Shown here in pieces: positions 59,819-64,000 of a stretch of 64,000 bases of DNA. Below the pieces are notes generated by a model, which saw only the letters and a program-made list of their open reading frames with translations, had not been told where the DNA came from and ran no database searches. Every line of letters begins with the position of its first letter. The stretch's first letter is position 1. This DNA is from Cyanophora paradoxa. Taxonomy: Eukaryota > Glaucocystophyceae > Cyanophorales > Cyanophoraceae. The translations under genes were made by a program, and so were the position numbers. The DNA is taken from assembly GCA_004431415.1 (NCBI GenBank), contig QPMI01000535.1, positions 62,001 to 126,000 of the forward strand. Reading direction: 5' to 3'.

Positions 59819-62800
59819 ATGCAGCTCGTTTTTAAGAAATCTATAGCACGTAGCCCGCAGCTGGCCCCGCGCGCAGCCCACAGCTGGCCCCGCGCTGGCT
59901 GCGTCAGCCAGCTGCAGGCGGGGAAGCGCGAGCGCGCGGTCGCTGCCGCAGCCGTTCTCCTCCTTGTGTGCTTGTGTACGTTCCGCCGCATGGCCGCCGC
60001 GCGCGCGCGAGCCCGGCCTTACGCTTGACTCCGGGCGCAGGTCTCGCGGTGTCACGCGCGGCTGGCCAGCTCCCGGCGCCCCCGGGCAACCCGGACTCGC
60101 TTGCCCCCGGAGAAAGCTCCTTCTGCGTCGGCTCACAGTACGACACGACGCTCCCCACCCCCACCTCGGCCAACGGTGCTCCGCCCTCGCGCTCCACCAG
60201 CACTTTAGATCTCTGCGCGCGCTCAGCCTCCCACCGCTGCTCGCAGGCCAGGGGGCGAGCGCCAGGTTCACCGGCATACGCAGTGCGCTCGTACCCCCTT
60301 CGTAGAGGCGCATTCGGCTTTCTCTTAACGCACCCGGCGCCCGCAGGCGTCCACTACAACAACTACGACGGTACCCCCCCCTGCCCCTCCCCCCTCCCCG
60401 TCCGCGCCGGCGGGACCGAACGCCGGGCCCCCAGGTTATCTCTACGTCGGGGTTCGAAACGGCATCTTCCGAGTCGACTCGACGTGCCTTCGTACCCCTG
60501 CCGCCCAGCTGGGGTACCCCCCCTCGACCGGCTCGCGCGTGCAGGTGCACGGCGACCCTCATCGTCGGCTCGTACGCCGGCGTCGCGGCCGACGGGGCCG
60601 GCGGTGAGACGCGACCGCCCCCGTGCCACTCCGACGAAGTCGCGTACCCCCCTGAGCTCCCGGCCCCGCAGTATTTGGCGTGGATGGGATGGGCACCTTC
60701 GCCACGTTCGGGTACCCATTTGTCGTTCGTTCGTCTTTGTACCCCGAAGCTTATCGGTACCCCCCAGGGACGTCTACGCGCTTGCCGCCGGCCCCGGTGC
60801 CCCCCGCCGCGTACCCCCTTACAACCCCCGCCCGCCCTTAAGCTTTGAATCCTGTACTCAGGGAACTCGCTGTACGTGGTGGACAAGGGACCTGCCGAGT
60901 CGGCGATCCGGCGGGTCGAGCTCATCGACCTCGCCGTCTCCACGGTCCTGCTGCAGCCCACCAGGCGAGCCCGGCCCCAGACCCTCCCTTCTCCTTACCC
61001 CTCCCGACTTATCTTCCCCGCAGCATGCAGACGCTGGCGTACTCCCCCTCCGACGGGCGCCTGTACTGGGCCCTCGCGACGAGCGGGGGCGAGCCGGGCA
61101 ACGTGACGTCCTGCCTCCCCGACGGTCCGCCCCCGTACCCCCCTTCCGGATTCTCTCCCCGCCTTCTAACGCGCGCCGGTGCCAGGGACGGATGTGCGGG
61201 TCGCGGCGATCCTCCCTCCAAATGTGGTACCCGGCGCGGGCAGCGGCCTCGCCGCGGAGGACGGCAGCGTACCCGCCCTCTTCATCGCTGCCTCCTCGGG
61301 CTCCTCGGGGGCCGTCTACAGGGTGCGGGGGGTACCGCGAGCCCGCAGGGGGCGCGCGTGACGCGGGCAACGCCAGGTCGACGTCGGAAACCCCGCGCTC
61401 TGGCCGGTGCAGGCCGCGCCCGTCGCGACGGTACCCAGCCCCTGGATCCCCCAAGGCGTCGCCTCCTTCCCCTCGCCCGGGTACGCGACCCCCGGCGCCG
61501 GCCTACGGCCCCCTGCCTGCCTGACCTGTACCCCCCCGCGCGCAGGCCGTACCGCCTCTTCGTTCAGGCCCGTGGCGACCCCGCCATCCTTTCCCTCGAC
61601 GCCGCCGGCGCCCTCGTCGCTCCCGAGACCGTCGCCCCGCCCTCCACGTGCGTACCCCCCCCCCCCCGCCCCGCCCCCCTTTGCGATCGACAGCCCCTCT
61701 CGCCTCATAATCATTCGCTGCGCAGCCCGTCGGAAACGTACGGAATCTCTCCAATCCGGAATCGACCCGACGCCGTCGTCTATACCTCCTGGGACCAGGT
61801 TCGGCTCCGGGGCGGGCCCCTTTTCGTTCTTCTCCCTTCGGGGGGTTGAAGCCGCCCCGCAGTACCGGATCCACGTGCACAAGCTCCGGATCTCGGCCGC
61901 CCCTACGCCCAGCCCCTCCCCCGCCCCCGGGACCGCCCCCCTCGACCTCGCATCGGTATCCCCCCTCGCCGGCGCCTCCGCCGACGGCTCGGTCCTCCTC
62001 CCCGTACCCCTCGTCTCCCTCGGCGTCTCCTCCTCCGTCGGTCCGGCCCTGTACCCCCTCCGCCTCCCCCTCCCCCGTCTTCGCCTCTCATACCCCCCGC
62101 AGCCTCCGCCCCCGCGGGCCAGTACGTCTTCTCGTGGTCCCAGGACGCCGGAGCTGCCGTACCCCCCTCGGCCTTCTCCGGCGCCTCTACCCCCGTGTTC
62201 AACGTCTCGGGCGAGGCCCTCGCACCCGGGAGCTACACCTTCACGCTGACGGCCTTCGAGCCGGCCGCCGGCCGCTCCCGCTCCTTCCCCTTCCTCCTCG
62301 TCGTTTCCATCGCGCCCAGTGCGCCGTACCCCCTGCCCCATCACCCCCCGCCCCGTCTTACCTTCCTGCAGTCCCCCTGCGGATCCCGGGCGGAGCCGCC
62401 GTCACCATTTCGCTCTCGGTCAGCGTCGGCGTGAGCGTGAACGTCGGGCTGACGGCGCCGGCCGCCCCAGCGGCGCCGGCTTCGACGCCGGCTCTGCGGC
62501 CCGGCCAGACGGTCCCCTTCGACCTCACGGGGCTCCCCGACCTCTCCCCGTACGCCTCCGTCGCGCCCTTCGTCTTCCGGTTCGAGTCCCGCCGGGCCCC
62601 TTTCCATGCCGACGCTCCGGATCCAGCCCCTGAGGCCTCGCAGGTACACGGCCGGGCTCTACCGCGCCTCGTCCAACGCCTACGTCACGGTGCGATGTAC
62701 CCCCGTCGAGCTTTTCCCCCCCGGCCTTTCGCTAACGCCCGGCCAGAACGTGACGGTGATCGCGGAGGCGCTGCCGCGGAACGGGCGGGCGGCGCTCGTG

Positions 62801-64000
62801 CTGCCCGGGGCGGCCTACGTACCCCCCACCGACGAGCTCTTCTACATCCGCCTCGAGGCGAGTGCTTGTCTTAAGAGGGAAGCGAGGCCTGGAGCGCCTG
62901 CCCTTATTATATCGTTTAACGCCCGTTTGATAAGACCATCTTATCGCTCAGAGGATCTACATATGATTGGTCTAAAATCAATAGGGGGGCAAGGCCTGGA
63001 GCGCCCGCCGCTCACTTTCGGCCGTCTCTCCGCGCAGCTGCGGGGGCGGGACGACGTCGTCTCCGTGCCCCTCGCCCGCAGCCACAGCCGCCGCGCCGCC
63101 CTCCAGGCCCCCGTGCTCCGCTTTCGTTTCTGCCCTTCTCTTCCGGGCTCGCCTGAGGGGGCCGGCCGCGCATACGCAGCCGGCGGGCTTCGCCGCCGTG
63201 ATCGCGTCGGGCCAGAGCGGCCCCTTCCGCCTCCTCACCTTCAAGGGCGGTGCGGACCTCTGTCCTCTTCTGTCTTTCGAAGGCGGCTCACCGCGCGCGT
63301 GCGCGCCCCGCCGGCGGCAGACTCGGCGCGGGCGGAGCAGGCCGGCTTCTGCGTGACGATCTTCAGCGGTGCGCGCGCGCTCGAATCCCGCGTCGCCCTC
63401 AGCCGGCTCGAGTAAAAGTCGCCGCAGCGGCCTCGGCGGGTATCGCCGTCCTGACGGACGCCGCGGTCGCCCTCGCCGGCGCGGGGGCCGGTCCCTACGG
63501 CTTCGGGCCCGCCGCCGCCGCTGCCGCCGGCGCCGGCGCGGCCGGCCTCGGCGCGGCCCCGTGGTCCCTCGGGGCTGCCTCCGCCTCAGCCGCCTCCGCC
63601 GCCGCCTCTTCGGCCCTCCCCCGGGTCCGCTCCTTCGAATTTGCCTCCTCCTCCTTCTCGCCCGTCCCGCCCCGACGCCGTCGGCCCCGCCTCGCAGTTC
63701 GGCTTTGGCGCAAACCTCGCCGTCCGGAGCGCCCAGTTCACCTGTCCGCCCCGGGCCCCGCCCTCCCTTTGTCCTACCGCTTTAGCCGTTCTTGGTTGTT
63801 TACGCCTCCGCCCCGCCCCCCCCCCCCCCCCCCCCCGCGCAGACTTCTCGGCGTTCTACGGGGGCCAGCGGACGGCGTACCGCAACATGTCCGCCTCCCT
63901 CGAGTGGGCAAACCTCTACTTCCGCCGTGCGCCTGTAGCTAGAAGCCCTCCCTAAAGCTAGAAGGCTAGAGGCTTCTAACTACACCTCTAACTGTGGGAG
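59819..64000 (+). CDS. Propeller plus REJ/polycystin-like surface protein, 3' end outside window
   Basis: The N-terminal part (from about 59819, AVAAAAVLLLVCLC) looks like a signal peptide or anchor. Short exons with a beta-propeller (NHL/PQQ-like) style follow: YLYVGVRNGIFRVDST, VFGVDGMGTFATF, NSLYVVDKGPAESAIRRVELIDL, LAYSPSDGRLYWALATSGG, PYRLFVQARGDPAILSLDAAG. Further on, APAGQYVFSWSQDAG ... VFNVSGEALAPGSYTFTLTAFEP (about 62105-62290), then ISLSVSVGVSVNVGL, resemble the REJ (receptor for egg jelly) region of polycystin-1-like proteins. More beta exons continue to the window end (SLEWANLYFR at about 63900). The introns often contain GTACCCC, sometimes as the donor. No stop or polycystin channel domain is reached. 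The propeller and REJ calls are by pattern. The gene is partial. Confidence 0.55.
63812..63838 (+). repeat. Poly-C tract in an intron
   Basis: More than 20 consecutive C, broken once, precede the splice acceptor GCGCAG at about 63842. It is an extended polypyrimidine tract. Similar tracts lie at 35873-35890, 39708-39738 and 61650-61663, all just inside introns. Confidence 0.85.

Noticed and set aside
59602-59991. 130-codon minus-strand frame between the subtilase and the propeller gene
   Set aside because: It has no recognisable motif and overlaps the likely 5' region and first exon of the plus-strand gene. The composition fits a shadow frame.

Overview
The window is nuclear DNA from a GC-rich, intron-dense unicellular eukaryote. 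Coding regions are broken into many short exons (often 60-300 bp). The introns are compact, with donors such as GTGCGC or GTACCCC and acceptors ending in GCGCAG or CCGCAG. The gene content (an NPHP3-like NACHT/TPR protein, a Venus-flytrap receptor with Cys-rich and multi-pass domains, an REJ/polycystin-like ectoprotein, a membrane-anchored subtilase) fits a flagellated protist or alga. A pelagophyte, haptophyte or other stramenopile-like lineage is my inference; the sequence alone does not settle taxonomy. The sequence alternates between very GC-rich genes and AT-richer intergenic DNA full of small inverted-repeat elements. All exon borders below were read by eye.

Left part (1-6380): small palindromic repeats and a 308-bp MITE-like element with a 4-bp target-site duplication, then a minus-strand DIRS-like retroelement. 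Its Gag-like zinc-knuckle protein carries a tandem Pro/Ala-rich repeat and is followed by a reverse transcriptase/RNase H protein. No tyrosine recombinase was seen.

Centre (6385-34200): a direct segmental duplication of about 6 kb. The right copy (25272-about 31690) is the 3' end of a plus-strand NPHP3-like gene (21265-25818) plus the 3' part of a long minus-strand gene (34200 down to 26318). That minus-strand gene encodes an N-terminal globular region, an Ala/Glu coiled coil, an MLLE-like segment, poly-Gln and a Pro/Tyr/Gly-rich tail. The left copy (6385-about 12430) is truncated on both sides and frameshifted. Between the copies lie a 3.4-kb foldback element with about 450-bp near-identical terminal inverted repeats and a candidate 8-bp target-site duplication (12762-16195), an unrecognised spliced gene (16821-18220), and an AT-rich stretch with three MITE-like elements and a CAG microsatellite.

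Right part (34358-64000): a plus-strand Ala/Glu-rich coiled-coil gene, divergent from the minus-strand gene across a gap of about 160 bp; an intergenic stretch with another MITE; a large plus-strand receptor gene (38782-46671); a plus-strand gene with a beta-trefoil-like segment, a PPPGF repeat and two tandem C-terminal modules (about 48950-55187); a minus-strand proteinase K-type subtilase with signal peptide and C-terminal membrane anchor (58955-56165); and a plus-strand propeller plus REJ-like gene (from about 59819) that runs off the window. Several of these products look secreted or cell-surface.
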